A program made the position numbers and the translations under genes. 64,000 bases of DNA, taken from positions 1,302,001 to 1,366,000 of the forward strand of contig NZ_CP012160.1 of assembly GCF_001187845.1 (NCBI RefSeq), in the 5' to 3' direction. Within the stretch, counting starts at the first letter, position 1; every line of letters starts with the position of its first letter. Source of the stretch: Octadecabacter temperatus. GTDB lineage: Bacteria > Pseudomonadota > Alphaproteobacteria > Rhodobacterales > Rhodobacteraceae. A model generated the notes under the pieces. The model had not been told where the DNA came from. It did not search any database and worked only from the letters and a program-made list of their open reading frames with translations. Of this stretch, positions 44,402-53,295 are shown piece after piece.

Positions 44402-46738
44402 ATGTCTAAACGAGCAAAAAATATGAACAATGCGCTGCAAGCTGTAACTGCGATTTTGGGACGTATCCGGGTTGGGGCGACTGTCGCCTTCATGCTCGTT
44501 TCTGGGATGATGGCCATTGCCACCCCTGTAACCGCTCAAAACTTCAACTTTTCCAACGTTTCTGTCGAAGGAAACCAGAGGATCGAAACCGCAACGATCT
44601 TGACCTACCTTGGCTTTGGTCAGGGCGAGGCGGTGACTGCTGGCGCTCTCAATGACGCCGCACAACGGATTCGCGCAACGGGCCTGTTTGAGAGCGTCGA
44701 TGTCGTTCCACAGGGGCGCACATTGGTTATTCGCGTCGCGGAATACCCAACGGTCAACCGCATCTCATTTGAAGGCAACAACCGCGTTCGTGACGCTGAG
44801 CTGGGCGCCGTTGTCCAAAGCCAACCACGCCGCGTTTACAGCCCAAACCAAGCAGAGGCAGACACAGCCGCGATCACACAAGTCTACGCAGACCAAGGCC
44901 GCATCAACGCAACGGTTTCGCCACGCATTATTCAGCGCTCAGACAATCGTGTTGATCTGGTGTTTGAAGTCTTTGAAGGCGGTCTGACCGAGGTTGAGCG
45001 CATCAGCTTTGTCGGCAACCGTTCTTATGGTGAAAACCGCCTGCGCCGTGTACTTGAAACCAAGCAAGCCGGACTTTTGCGCGCCGTGATCGGCCGCGAT
45101 ACATTCATCGCGGACCGCGTTGCATTCGACCAACAGGTCCTGACTGACTTTTATCAATCACGTGGCTACGTTGATTTCCAAGTTCAAAACGTTGATGTGT
45201 CTCTGACACGCGAACGCGATGCCTACCTCATTACGTTTAACGTTCAAGAAGGGCAGCAGTTCGAATTCGGCAATATTTCGGTGACATCTGAAGTTACCAA
45301 TGCCGATCCTGCGATCTTTGAAAACGCATTGCGTTTGCGCACTGGCGTTACCTATTCACCTGAGTTGATCGAACGCGACATTGCACGGCTTGAGTTGCTG
45401 GCGATCCGCGAAGGTCTGAATTTCGTTCGTGTCGACCCGCGTGTTACACGCAATGACCGGACGTTGACGTTGGACGTTGAATTCGCCCTCGTGAACGGTC
45501 CACGCATTTTCGTTGAGCGCATCGATATTGAGGGCAACAACACCACACTTGATCGCGTTGTCCGTTCTCGATTTGATGTCGTTGAGGGTGACCCGTTCAA
45601 TCCGCGCCAAATCCGCGAAAGCGCTGAACGCATTCGTGCGTTGGGCTTCTTCGGAAACGCTGATGTTGATGCCCGTGAAGGCTCTAGTCCGGATCAGGTC
45701 GTGATTGATGTTGACGTTACTGAAGCGCCGACAGGTTCGCTGTCCTTTGGCGGTAACTTCTCAACCGATAATGGGTTTAGCCTTCTGGCGAAATTTAGCC
45801 AGCGGAATTTCTTGGGTCGTGGTCAGGCGCTTAGCTTCAACTTACAGGCCGGCGAAAACAGCAATATTTTCAGCTTTAGCTTCACCGAGCCGCGTTTGCT
45901 TGGTCGCGATTTAAGTTTTGGTCTTGATGCAAGCTACCAAGAGACGGACAGCGACGCTGCGCTGTATGATACGACAACCGCTGCAATCAGCCCACGTTTC
46001 GGTTTTCCGGTTAGCGAAAACGGGCGTTTGGTTCTCTATTACGCTTACGATTTTACAGACATCAAAGATGTGACCAGCACGTCGAACTTCATTACGGACG
46101 ATGAAGCCAAGGGCGCCGTCGCAACGCACGCGCTTGGATACAGTTACAGTTTCGACACGCGACGCACAGGGTTGAACCCGAACGCCGGCGTTCTGTTCCG
46201 CTTCGGACAGGAATTCGGTGTCGGCGATGCCAGCTATATTGAAACCACCGCCGAGGTCACGGCGCAAACGCTTGTCCTCGCAGAAGAAGTAACCCTGCGC
46301 GCAACCATTGAAGGTGGTTATCTGGCCTTTGAAAATGACGATAGCCGCATTTCGGACCGCTACTTCCTATCCAGCAGAACCATGCGTGGGTTTGATGCTG
46401 GTGGTGTCGGACCACGCGATCTGGCGACTGACGAAGCCCTTGGCGGCAACGCCTTCGCAGTTGCGCGTCTTGAAGCAGAGTTTCCGCTGGGCCTTCCAGA
46501 AGAATATGGCATCTCGGGCGGTCTGTTCCTTGACTATGGGTCTGTTTGGGATGTGGGCAACGGTGCGTCAGCAGCCAATGTGCTTTACAATGATTTTACA
46601 CCTCGTACGATTGCCGGTGTTTCTATCTTCTGGGACACGCCAATTGGCCCGCTGCGGTTCAACTATACAGAACCGCTTGATGTGCAGGCCAATGACCAAA
46701 TCAAGAACTTCGACGTGACGATCTCAACGGACTTCTGA
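44402..46738 (+). CDS. bamA: BamA, outer-membrane protein assembly factor
   Basis: Essential outer-membrane insertase. About 778 residues: a signal peptide ending near TPVTAQ, then five POTRA domains (residues about 45-440 of the mature frame, each with a GN/EG-type turn such as SVEGNQR, SFEGNNRVRD, SFVGNRSYGEN, DIEGNNT), then the beta barrel with SKFSQRNFLGRGQAL and the VRGF-type motif seen as MRGFDAGGVGPRD. It ends in DF, with the C-terminal Phe expected for a barrel. The start is uncertain (ATGs at 44342, 44402, 44423). It overlaps the OmpH gene by one base. Confidence 0.94.
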   Translation: MSKRAKNMNNALQAVTAILGRIRVGATVAFMLVSGMMAIATPVTAQNFNFSNVSVEGNQRIETATILTYLGFGQGEAVTAGALNDAAQRIRATGLFESVDVVPQGRTLVIRVAEYPTVNRISFEGNNRVRDAELGAVVQSQPRRVYSPNQAEADTAAITQVYADQGRINATVSPRIIQRSDNRVDLVFEVFEGGLTEVERISFVGNRSYGENRLRRVLETKQAGLLRAVIGRDTFIADRVAFDQQVLTDFYQSRGYVDFQVQNVDVSLTRERDAYLITFNVQEGQQFEFGNISVTSEVTNADPAIFENALRLRTGVTYSPELIERDIARLELLAIREGLNFVRVDPRVTRNDRTLTLDVEFALVNGPRIFVERIDIEGNNTTLDRVVRSRFDVVEGDPFNPRQIRESAERIRALGFFGNADVDAREGSSPDQVVIDVDVTEAPTGSLSFGGNFSTDNGFSLLAKFSQRNFLGRGQALSFNLQAGENSNIFSFSFTEPRLLGRDLSFGLDASYQETDSDAALYDTTTAAISPRFGFPVSENGRLVLYYAYDFTDIKDVTSTSNFITDDEAKGAVATHALGYSYSFDTRRTGLNPNAGVLFRFGQEFGVGDASYIETTAEVTAQTLVLAEEVTLRATIEGGYLAFENDDSRISDRYFLSSRTMRGFDAGGVGPRDLATDEALGGNAFAVARLEAEFPLGLPEEYGISGGLFLDYGSVWDVGNGASAANVLYNDFTPRTIAGVSIFWDTPIGPLRFNYTEPLDVQANDQIKNFDVTISTDF

Positions 46739-47373
46739 TGCGTCTCTGGGCAACCATTTCGGTTTCTCGTCTACTGGCCGTTTTCGCATTAGCGCTTCTT
46801 TCTGGAAGCGGGAGCGCGCAACAAGCGGTCGACCCTTCAGTGTTTGAAGTGCCAACGGTACAGGTCGCGCCGACAATCCTGACCGTTGATATTGAGCAGC
46901 TGTTTATTCAGTCGCAGTTCGGACAACGCGTTGGGCAAAGCTATGCCCAAGGGCGCGAAGCGCTTGCGACAGAAAATGGACGAATCGCACAGGCGCTTCG
47001 TGAAGACGAACTCGCGTTAGCAGCACAACGCAGCGAAATGGATGTCGCAGTCTTTCGGGAGGAAGCCGTCGCATTTGACGAAAAGGCACAGGCAATCCGG
47101 CGGGCCCAAGATGCCAAAGAGCGCGAGCTTGAAGAGGCGCTTTCGCTTGGACGTGATCAGTTCCTCAGCGTGACCCGCCCGATCCTTGGCGAATTGATGG
47201 TGGAACGCGGGGCATTTGCAATCCTCGATCGGCGTTCTGTATTGCTATCACTGGGCAGCATTGATGTAACCGAAAACGCCATTGCACGGATCGACGCCGC
47301 TATCGGGGACGGATCGCAGATAACGCTAGAAACAGCGCCAGATTCCACAACGGATGACACCCCTGAAAATTAG
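46738..47373 (+). CDS. OmpH/Skp-family periplasmic chaperone
   Basis: A 211-residue exported protein with a signal peptide (residues 1-28, cut near GSGSAQQA) and a long charged coiled coil (about 75-150), as in Skp, followed by a globular part (VTRPILGELMVERGAFAILDRR). The family holds unfolded outer-membrane proteins for BamA. It overlaps bamA by one base (TGATG), the usual pair. Confidence 0.88.
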   Translation: MRLWATISVSRLLAVFALALLSGSGSAQQAVDPSVFEVPTVQVAPTILTVDIEQLFIQSQFGQRVGQSYAQGREALATENGRIAQALREDELALAAQRSEMDVAVFREEAVAFDEKAQAIRRAQDAKERELEEALSLGRDQFLSVTRPILGELMVERGAFAILDRRSVLLSLGSIDVTENAIARIDAAIGDGSQITLETAPDSTTDDTPEN

Positions 47374-47455
47374 TCCTGCCTTGCCGCGCACCGCCTGTCT
47401 TGCTAGTCATAAGTAACGACAGATACGGGCGTGAAACGTCCACAGGGAGAACCAT

Positions 47456-47917
47456 ATGTCAGACCCGATTACATCCGCAGATATTCAATTGATCCAACGG
47501 ATTATCCCGCATCGCTATCCTTTCCTGCTGGTGGACAAAGTCATAGACATCGAAGGTACGACATCCGCGACGGGCATCAAGAACGTCACGATGAACGAGC
47601 CGCATTTTCAGGGCCACTTCCCGGGCACACCAATCATGCCGGGTGTCACGATTATTGAGGCCATGGCGCAAACATCTGCCGTTATGGTCGGGGCCACGAT
47701 GGGCCTGATGGACAAGAACATGCTGATCTATTTCATGGGCATCGACGGCTGTAAGTTCCGCCGTAAAGTTGTCCCCGGTGATGTGTTGGAAATGAAGGTC
47801 GAAACCACGCGCGGCAAGCCCGGTGGTAAGGTTTGGAAATTCAAAGGCGTCGCAACTGTTGATGGCGAACTCGCGGCTGAAGCAGAGTTCACTGCAATGA
47901 TGGACATGCAGAGCTAA
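47456..47917 (+). CDS. fabZ: 3-hydroxyacyl-ACP dehydratase FabZ
   Basis: Dehydrates 3-hydroxyacyl-ACP in fatty acid synthesis, competing with LpxA for the same substrate. The 153-residue hot-dog fold protein has the catalytic His in [15 protein letters not shown] and the Glu helix [14 protein letters not shown], plus [18 protein letters not shown] precedes the ATG. Confidence 0.96.
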   Translation: MSDPITSADIQLIQRIIPHRYPFLLVDKVIDIEGTTSATGIKNVTMNEPHFQGHFPGTPIMPGVTIIEAMAQTSAVMVGATMGLMDKNMLIYFMGIDGCKFRRKVVPGDVLEMKVETTRGKPGGKVWKFKGVATVDGELAAEAEFTAMMDMQS

Positions 47918-47919
47918 CC

Positions 47920-48699
47920 ATGGCCATTCACCCTTCCGCCATTATTGAGGACGGCGCGCAGATTGGCGCGGACGTTTCGATTGGTCCGTTTTGCATTGTC
48001 GGCCCCAAAGTCGTTCTTGGCGATCGGGTTGAACTGAAGTCCCATGTGGTGGTGACGGGTGATACGCAAATTGGCGCGGATACGTCGATATTCCCGTTTT
48101 GCTGCATTGGTGAAATTCCGCAGGATGTGAAATTCCACGGCGAAGCTGCAAAATTGGTCATAGGTGAACGCAACCGCATCCGCGAACACGTGACCATGAA
48201 TCCTGGAACCGAAGGCGGCGGTGGCATAACCAAAGTTGGCGATGACGGGTTCTTCCTTGCTGGGTGCCATGTTGCACATGACGCCATCGTCGGCGACCGC
48301 GTGATTGTCGTGAACCAAACGGCGATTGCAGGGCACTGCATCATTGAAGACGACGTTATCATTGGCGGGTTGTGTGGGATTCACCAGTTCGTACGCATTG
48401 GCAAAGGCGCGATTATTGGCGCTTTGTCGATGGTCACAAACGACGTCATCCCACATGGTTTGGTGCAAGGACCACGGGGCGAATTGGACGGGTTGAACCT
48501 TGTCGGGTTAAAGCGCCGCGGTGTGGATCGCAAAGATATCTCTGCGCTGCGGGTCGCGTTTCAAACTCTCAAGGACGGGGATGGTTCGTTCATGGATCGC
48601 GCACGTCGTTTGGGCGATGAATCCGAGAGCGCACATGTTTCTGAAATGGTCGATTTCATCCTCGCCGATACGGACCGCCATTTCCTGACCCCAAGATGA
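47920..48699 (+). CDS. lpxA: LpxA, UDP-GlcNAc acyltransferase
   Basis: First step of lipid A synthesis, adding a 3-hydroxyacyl chain to UDP-GlcNAc. The 259-residue protein is built of left-handed beta-helix hexapeptides (AQIGADVSIGPFCIVGPKV), has the catalytic His in GCHVAHDAIVG, and the C-terminal helical part with LNLVGLKRRGVDRKDI. It starts two bases after fabZ and overlaps lpxI by four bases. Confidence 0.96.
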   Translation: MAIHPSAIIEDGAQIGADVSIGPFCIVGPKVVLGDRVELKSHVVVTGDTQIGADTSIFPFCCIGEIPQDVKFHGEAAKLVIGERNRIREHVTMNPGTEGGGGITKVGDDGFFLAGCHVAHDAIVGDRVIVVNQTAIAGHCIIEDDVIIGGLCGIHQFVRIGKGAIIGALSMVTNDVIPHGLVQGPRGELDGLNLVGLKRRGVDRKDISALRVAFQTLKDGDGSFMDRARRLGDESESAHVSEMVDFILADTDRHFLTPR

Positions 48700-49604
48700 C
48701 CATCGCGCTGATCGCAGGGACGGGTGGTTTGCCTCCCCATTTGGCGGGTAGCCTCAAAGCAGCAGGGAACGCTCCTCTGGTCTGTGAAATGGAGGGTTTT
48801 TCTTCTTCTATAGCGGGTGGTTTCAAACGTTTGTCGTTTCGTATCGAGACGTTAGCTAGCTTTCTGAATGAATTGAAGAGATTGGACGTTACGCAAATTT
48901 GTATGGCAGGGGCAGTGTCACGGCCTAAGGTCGATCCTACGCTCATTGACGCCGCAACCGCACCGCTAGTTCCTCGGCTCAGCGCAGCAATGGCCAAAGG
49001 AGACGATGGCACCCTGCGTGAAATTGTTGCACTCTTTGAAGAGTGGGGGTTCGAAGTTGTCGGTGCTCATGAAATTGCTCCGGAATTGTTGCCTAACGCA
49101 GGCGTTTTAACGCAAATCGCACCTCATGATATCGAAACGGAAGTTGCCGTTGCACGCAAAGCACTTGACCAGATGGGGCGTGCCGATATTGGGCAAGCGG
49201 TTGTGGTTCGAGACGGAACAATTCTTGTGAGCGAAGATGACCGCGGAACCGCTGCTATGCTTAATAGTCTTTGCCAACCGTCCTCTCAGAACGTTTTCAT
49301 GCCAAACGATACAAGCACCGTTCTTGGAATTGCAATTTCTGCAGTTGGCATTGCTGCAGGCGCTGCATTAGCCGACACGGCTACAAAAGGACCAGCGGAA
49401 GGGGGCGTTTTGTATAAAGCGCCTAAGCCGGACCAGATCTTGACTGCTGATATGCCGCTCATCGGGCCGGAAACAGCAATGCAGGCTTCCGAAGCAGGTT
49501 TGGCGGGCATCGTAATCCCAAGCGGCGTGGTGATGGTGCTCGACCTGCCGCAAGTCGTCGCAATCCTAAATGCGCAAAATATGTTCCTCTGGGTGACGTC
49601 ATGA
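48696..49604 (+). CDS. lpxI: LpxI, UDP-2,3-diacylglucosamine pyrophosphatase, with an internal insertion
   Basis: Alphaproteobacterial replacement for LpxH, releasing lipid X. The 302-residue protein has the LpxI start (IALIAGTGGLPPHLAGSL), AGAVSRPKVDPTLIDAATAP and the C-terminal domain GVLYKAPKPDQILTADMPLIGPET. Between MLNSL and GGVLYKAPKP, where I expect about ten residues from the family, it has about 43 (residues 193-235), including a hydrophobic run at about 208-228. Codon use includes more AT-rich codons than in lpxA and lpxB. Overlaps both neighbours by four bases. The fold looks intact either side of the insertion. Confidence 0.88.
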   Translation: MTIALIAGTGGLPPHLAGSLKAAGNAPLVCEMEGFSSSIAGGFKRLSFRIETLASFLNELKRLDVTQICMAGAVSRPKVDPTLIDAATAPLVPRLSAAMAKGDDGTLREIVALFEEWGFEVVGAHEIAPELLPNAGVLTQIAPHDIETEVAVARKALDQMGRADIGQAVVVRDGTILVSEDDRGTAAMLNSLCQPSSQNVFMPNDTSTVLGIAISAVGIAAGAALADTATKGPAEGGVLYKAPKPDQILTADMPLIGPETAMQASEAGLAGIVIPSGVVMVLDLPQVVAILNAQNMFLWVTS

Positions 49605-50746
49605 AGGTGTTCGTGATTGCGGGAGAGCCGTCCGGCGACAAGCTCGGCGCGGCCTTGATGGAAGGGTTGATCCACGAAGTCCCCGACGTGACCTTTGAGG
49701 GGATCGGCGGCGCGTTGATGCAAAACCTTGGCGTGAAAAGCCTGTTCCCGATGGAAGAACTGTCCCTCATGGGGATCGCGGAAATCCTGCCAAAGTATCG
49801 GCACCTAAAACGCCGTATCCGCCAAACGGCCGACGCTGTCATCGCTGCCAAGCCGGATGTCCTGATCACGATCGATAGCCCTGATTTCTGCCTTCGCGTC
49901 GCGCGGCTGGTCAAGGCAGGCTCAAACATCAGGACGGTGCATTACGTAGCCCCAACTGTTTGGGCGTGGCGCCCTAAGCGCGCCGAAAAAATGGCGCAGG
50001 TCATTGACCATGTGCTTGCGCTGTTCCCGTTTGAACCGCCCTTTATGGAAGCCGCAGGCATGGATTGTGATTTTGTCGGGCATCCCGTGGCGGCCGAACC
50101 GCCAGTTACCCAAGATGAGATCGACGCGTTCAAATCCAGCCACGGAATTACGCAATCGCCGATCTTAGCCATTCTTCCTGGTTCACGCCGCTCAGAAATT
50201 GCCCGTCTTGCTGAAACGTTCGACGCCGCATTCACACAAACGGATGGCGCGTTCAGAACGGTCATTGTCCCAACGCTACCGCACCTCGTTGAGGCTGTTA
50301 CCACAACGCTGCCATTGAGAAATACCAACCGATGCATCCTATCCGGCGACGGCCTGTCCCCAGAAGCCGCAGCACGTGAACGCCTTGTTGCAATGGCATG
50401 CGCAGATGTGGCTTTGGCTGCTTCTGGAACCGTGTCCCTTGAACTTGCAGCCGTGCGCACCCCTATGGTCATCGCCTATGACATGAGCTGGCTTAGCCGA
50501 CAGATCATCAGCCGCATGCTCCTGACAGATACTGTGACCTTGGTGAACCTCGTCAGCGAAACCCGCGTTGTGCCCGAATTCATTGGCGCCGATTGCACGC
50601 CAACCCCGATCGCAGAAGCGCTCACAAACGTTCTGGGGAACCCCGATGAACAACTCGATGCTCTTGATGTAACGATGGAACGCCTTGGCCGCGGTGGCGA
50701 TGCCCCCGGTTTGCGTGCCGCGCGCGCAGTGCTTGCACGTCTGTAA
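49601..50746 (+). CDS. lpxB: LpxB, lipid A disaccharide synthase
   Basis: Joins lipid X and UDP-2,3-diacylglucosamine into the disaccharide core. The 381-residue GT-B protein has VIAGEPSGDKLGAALMEGL, the IDSPDFCLRVARLVK segment, YVAPTVWAWRPKRA, LAILPGSRRSEIARL and AASGTVSLELAAVRTPMVIAY. Length is normal. It ends the long frr-to-lpxB same-strand run. Confidence 0.96.
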   Translation: MKVFVIAGEPSGDKLGAALMEGLIHEVPDVTFEGIGGALMQNLGVKSLFPMEELSLMGIAEILPKYRHLKRRIRQTADAVIAAKPDVLITIDSPDFCLRVARLVKAGSNIRTVHYVAPTVWAWRPKRAEKMAQVIDHVLALFPFEPPFMEAAGMDCDFVGHPVAAEPPVTQDEIDAFKSSHGITQSPILAILPGSRRSEIARLAETFDAAFTQTDGAFRTVIVPTLPHLVEAVTTTLPLRNTNRCILSGDGLSPEAAARERLVAMACADVALAASGTVSLELAAVRTPMVIAYDMSWLSRQIISRMLLTDTVTLVNLVSETRVVPEFIGADCTPTPIAEALTNVLGNPDEQLDALDVTMERLGRGGDAPGLRAARAVLARL

Positions 50747-50781
50747 ACGTTAGGCGAAGCTATCCCAAACAGGAGACGCAA

Positions 50782-51546
50782 ATGCCAGCCCCACAAAACG
50801 CCCTCAAAGCAGCCCTTGATGACGGCGACATTCAAAACGGTCTTTGGTTGACACTGGCCAGCGGTGCCGTTGCCGAAATCGCAGGGAAGGCGGGATTTGA
50901 CTGGTGTTTGATCGATGCTGAACACGGGCCAAATACGCTCACCACAATCCAAACACAGCTTCAGGCCTTGGCGGGAACACCTGCGCAGGCGGTGGTGCGT
51001 GTGCCAAGTGGCGAGGACTGGATCCTGAAGCAGGTCTTGGACCTTGGCGTCCAAACAGTCGTCGTTCCAATGGTCAACACCGCACAACAAGCCGCGCTGG
51101 TCGCATCGGCCGTGCGGTACCCAGGGCAGGGGTCACGTGGAATGGGTGCAACCCTGGCCCGCGCCTCCGGTTACGGAGAGATCGTCGATTACGTAAGCTC
51201 AGCCAATGAGCAGATATTCCTGTTCGTGCAGATCGAAAGCACTGAAGCCGTCGAAAACGTAGATGCAATTGCCGCCACACCAGGCGTAGATGGCATTTTC
51301 GTCGGCCCAGCCGATCTCAGCGCCGATATGGGGTTCGTCGGCCAGATGGACGCTCCAGAGGTCATCGCTGCCATTGATCATGTCTATGAGCGCGCCAAAG
51401 CCGCCGGAAAAGCGATTGGAACCGTGGTTTTTGACGCGTCCGATTTCCAGAACCAAATCGACAAAGGCGTCACCTTTCTCGGCTTGGGCGCAGACAGTTT
51501 TGCGCTCCAAACCTCACTGCGCACGCTTGCTTCAAAAGCGCCCTGA
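50782..51546 (+). CDS. HpcH/HpaI-type class II aldolase
   Basis: A 254-residue metal-dependent pyruvate aldolase. GLWLTLASGAVAEIAGKAGF, DWCLIDAEHGPN (acid residues near the metal), the Arg in VRVPSGEDW, and IFVGPADLSADMGFVG with the metal-binding Asp fit 4-hydroxy-2-oxoheptanedioate / 2-keto-3-deoxy sugar acid aldolases. The substrate in vivo is unclear. CAGGAGACGC lies before the ATG. It is the first gene after lpxB and is transcribed from its own 35-base gap or by read-through. Confidence 0.88.
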   Translation: MPAPQNALKAALDDGDIQNGLWLTLASGAVAEIAGKAGFDWCLIDAEHGPNTLTTIQTQLQALAGTPAQAVVRVPSGEDWILKQVLDLGVQTVVVPMVNTAQQAALVASAVRYPGQGSRGMGATLARASGYGEIVDYVSSANEQIFLFVQIESTEAVENVDAIAATPGVDGIFVGPADLSADMGFVGQMDAPEVIAAIDHVYERAKAAGKAIGTVVFDASDFQNQIDKGVTFLGLGADSFALQTSLRTLASKAP

Positions 51547-51547
51547 T

Positions 51548-51592
51548 TTTCTTTGGCTCTTAAATACTCACTCTTGCGCCCCGCAGGGGCGC
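51548..51592. repeat. Dispersed motif, copy 2, with GC hairpin
   Basis: CTTTGGCTCTTAAATACTCA again (core at 51551-51570), 23 of 23 bases equal to copy 1 at 18674-18696. It starts two bases after the aldolase stop and is followed by a GC-rich hairpin, GCGCCCC-GCA-GGGGCGC at 51576-51592. This copy too lies between convergent genes. Confidence 0.7.
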
Positions 51593-51636
51593 TCCCCGCC
51601 CACCGCAGGTGCTGATCGCTAGATCATCCCAACAGA

Positions 51637-52749
51637 TCAGTAGGGCGCGTCTTCCAAGACACCATTCGCGGACATTTGCTGGTACAGTAGCCCTTCACGC
51701 AAGCCACGATCCGCAACGGACAGGCGGTCCGTCGGCCAGAGCCGCATTAGCGTTTGCAAAATGGCAGCACCGGACATGATTAGCGCTTGGCGGTCTTTGC
51801 CAATACGAGGGTCCGCTTTGCGGCCCGCTTCTCCAAGCTTCAGATACCCATGGATCACCGCATCAATCTGATCGGTGGTCATGCGCAGCCCGTCAACTTT
51901 CAGACGATCATAGCGCCGCAACCCAAGATGACTGGCCGCAACCGTGGTAACTGTTCCTGAGGTGCCGACAATCTGGAATCCTTCGCGGGCCTGTTCCTCC
52001 AAAGAGGGAGCGAATTTCTCGAGGTTTTCCTCAAAGAACCACGACATCAACGCAAACCGTGCGGAATCGTCTTCCACGTCGGCAAATTGGTCACGCAATG
52101 TGGCAACACCCAGCGGCACAGAAATCCAATCAACAACCTTGGCTGCCGCAAACGGGCCGGGGTCCTGGCGAAAACCTGAATGCAGTCGCATGATCGCGCG
52201 GGGGCGTTCGCGTTTGGGAACATTCGTCAGGTCGATCCAAACCAATTCGGTAGACCCGCCGCCAATATCAACAACCAACAACTGTTCTGTCTTGGTGCTG
52301 ACCAGCGGAGCACAAGAAATCACCGCAAGACGCGCTTCTTCCTCTGGTTCGATTATCTCAAGCGTCAATCCGGTTTCGCGTTTAACCGAAGAAATGAAGT
52401 GTTTGGAATTGCGCGCGCGGCGGCAGGCTTCTGTCGCAACAAGGCGCATGTGGCTGACGTTGTGGCGTTGTAATTTTTGGCGGCAAACACGCATAGCATT
52501 GATCGTTCGCGCCATCGAAGCGCGGGACAATTTGCCAGTCTGTTCCAAACCTTGCCCAAGCTGGACGGATTTGGAAAAGCTGTCGACCACATGAAACTGG
52601 CTGCCCTTCGGTTGGGCAATCAGCATACGGCAACTGTTCGTGCCCAAATCCAACGCAGCATAAAGCTGTGATGGATCGGGCGGTTTTGGCACGGCGTGCT
52701 CAACCGGTTTCGGGAACGCGCCCGCACCATCGGGACGCTTGGGCGTCAT
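51637..52749 (-). CDS. Ppx/GppA family phosphatase
   Basis: A 370-residue ASKHA-fold protein. YAALDLGTNSCRMLIAQP is the phosphate-binding start and LLVVDIGGGSTELVWIDL the second phosphate motif; VGTSGTVTTVAAS is the third. The family removes phosphate from polyphosphate or from pppGpp; sequence alone does not decide which. The ATG at 52749 follows GGAGGG and is preferred to 52764. A polyphosphate kinase gene (ppk2) lies 5 kb away but is not in the same operon. Confidence 0.9.
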   Translation of the reverse strand: MTPKRPDGAGAFPKPVEHAVPKPPDPSQLYAALDLGTNSCRMLIAQPKGSQFHVVDSFSKSVQLGQGLEQTGKLSRASMARTINAMRVCRQKLQRHNVSHMRLVATEACRRARNSKHFISSVKRETGLTLEIIEPEEEARLAVISCAPLVSTKTEQLLVVDIGGGSTELVWIDLTNVPKRERPRAIMRLHSGFRQDPGPFAAAKVVDWISVPLGVATLRDQFADVEDDSARFALMSWFFEENLEKFAPSLEEQAREGFQIVGTSGTVTTVAASHLGLRRYDRLKVDGLRMTTDQIDAVIHGYLKLGEAGRKADPRIGKDRQALIMSGAAILQTLMRLWPTDRLSVADRGLREGLLYQQMSANGVLEDAPY

Positions 52750-52966
52750 TTTAACGCCCTCCATTTCGAGTTACCCCAAAGGTAAGCCCGCAACCGGTGT
52801 CGCGCAAGCCCAGAGATGAGACTTGTAACCGCCCTCATACCTAAGATGAGAATAATGCGTCCTTAAAGGGGTCGCCAAATGCGTCCCCAATGTCGAAAAT
52901 AGGCGACGTAGAGTTTAGCACCCAAGCTAGGTTTTGAAGAACGCAGGTAAGAGGCACGAGAATCGC

Positions 52967-53263
52967 ATGGCAGATGTCACAATCGTTTATTGGCGGGATA
53001 TTCCTGCGCAGGTCATCGTTGGCAAAGGGCGTCGGGGCACCAAGGTGCAACTTACCGAACGTTTTGAGCAAGCAATTGATCGCGCTGCGATGAAATCCGG
53101 TGCCGCTGGTACGGACGATTACTTGGCGGATTGGCGCAAGGCTGCGCCGTATCCCGTTGAAGGCGCTGACGCTGATGTCGCCGCCTCTGAAGCTGCGCGT
53201 CTTGAGGCGGAATACGACAAGGATCGCCTCATGGTTCTTATAAACAACGATGGTCGTGCGTGA
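52967..53263 (+). CDS. Conserved 'virulence factor' family protein paired with a folate reductase
   Basis: A 98-residue soluble protein, starting MADVTIVYWRDIPAQVIVG and containing RRGTKVQLTERFEQAIDRAA. It resembles the small alphaproteobacterial family labelled 'virulence factor', which is regularly next to methylenetetrahydrofolate reductase genes; the name has no known basis in pathogenicity here. The ATG at 52967 follows TAAGAGG; an upstream ATG at 52934 has no such site. It overlaps the upstream alternative start region of the next gene. Confidence 0.75.
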   Translation: MADVTIVYWRDIPAQVIVGKGRRGTKVQLTERFEQAIDRAAMKSGAAGTDDYLADWRKAAPYPVEGADADVAASEAARLEAEYDKDRLMVLINNDGRA

Positions 53264-53295
53264 GTGGGCCAAAACCGAACGTCTGGGAGGCTGTG

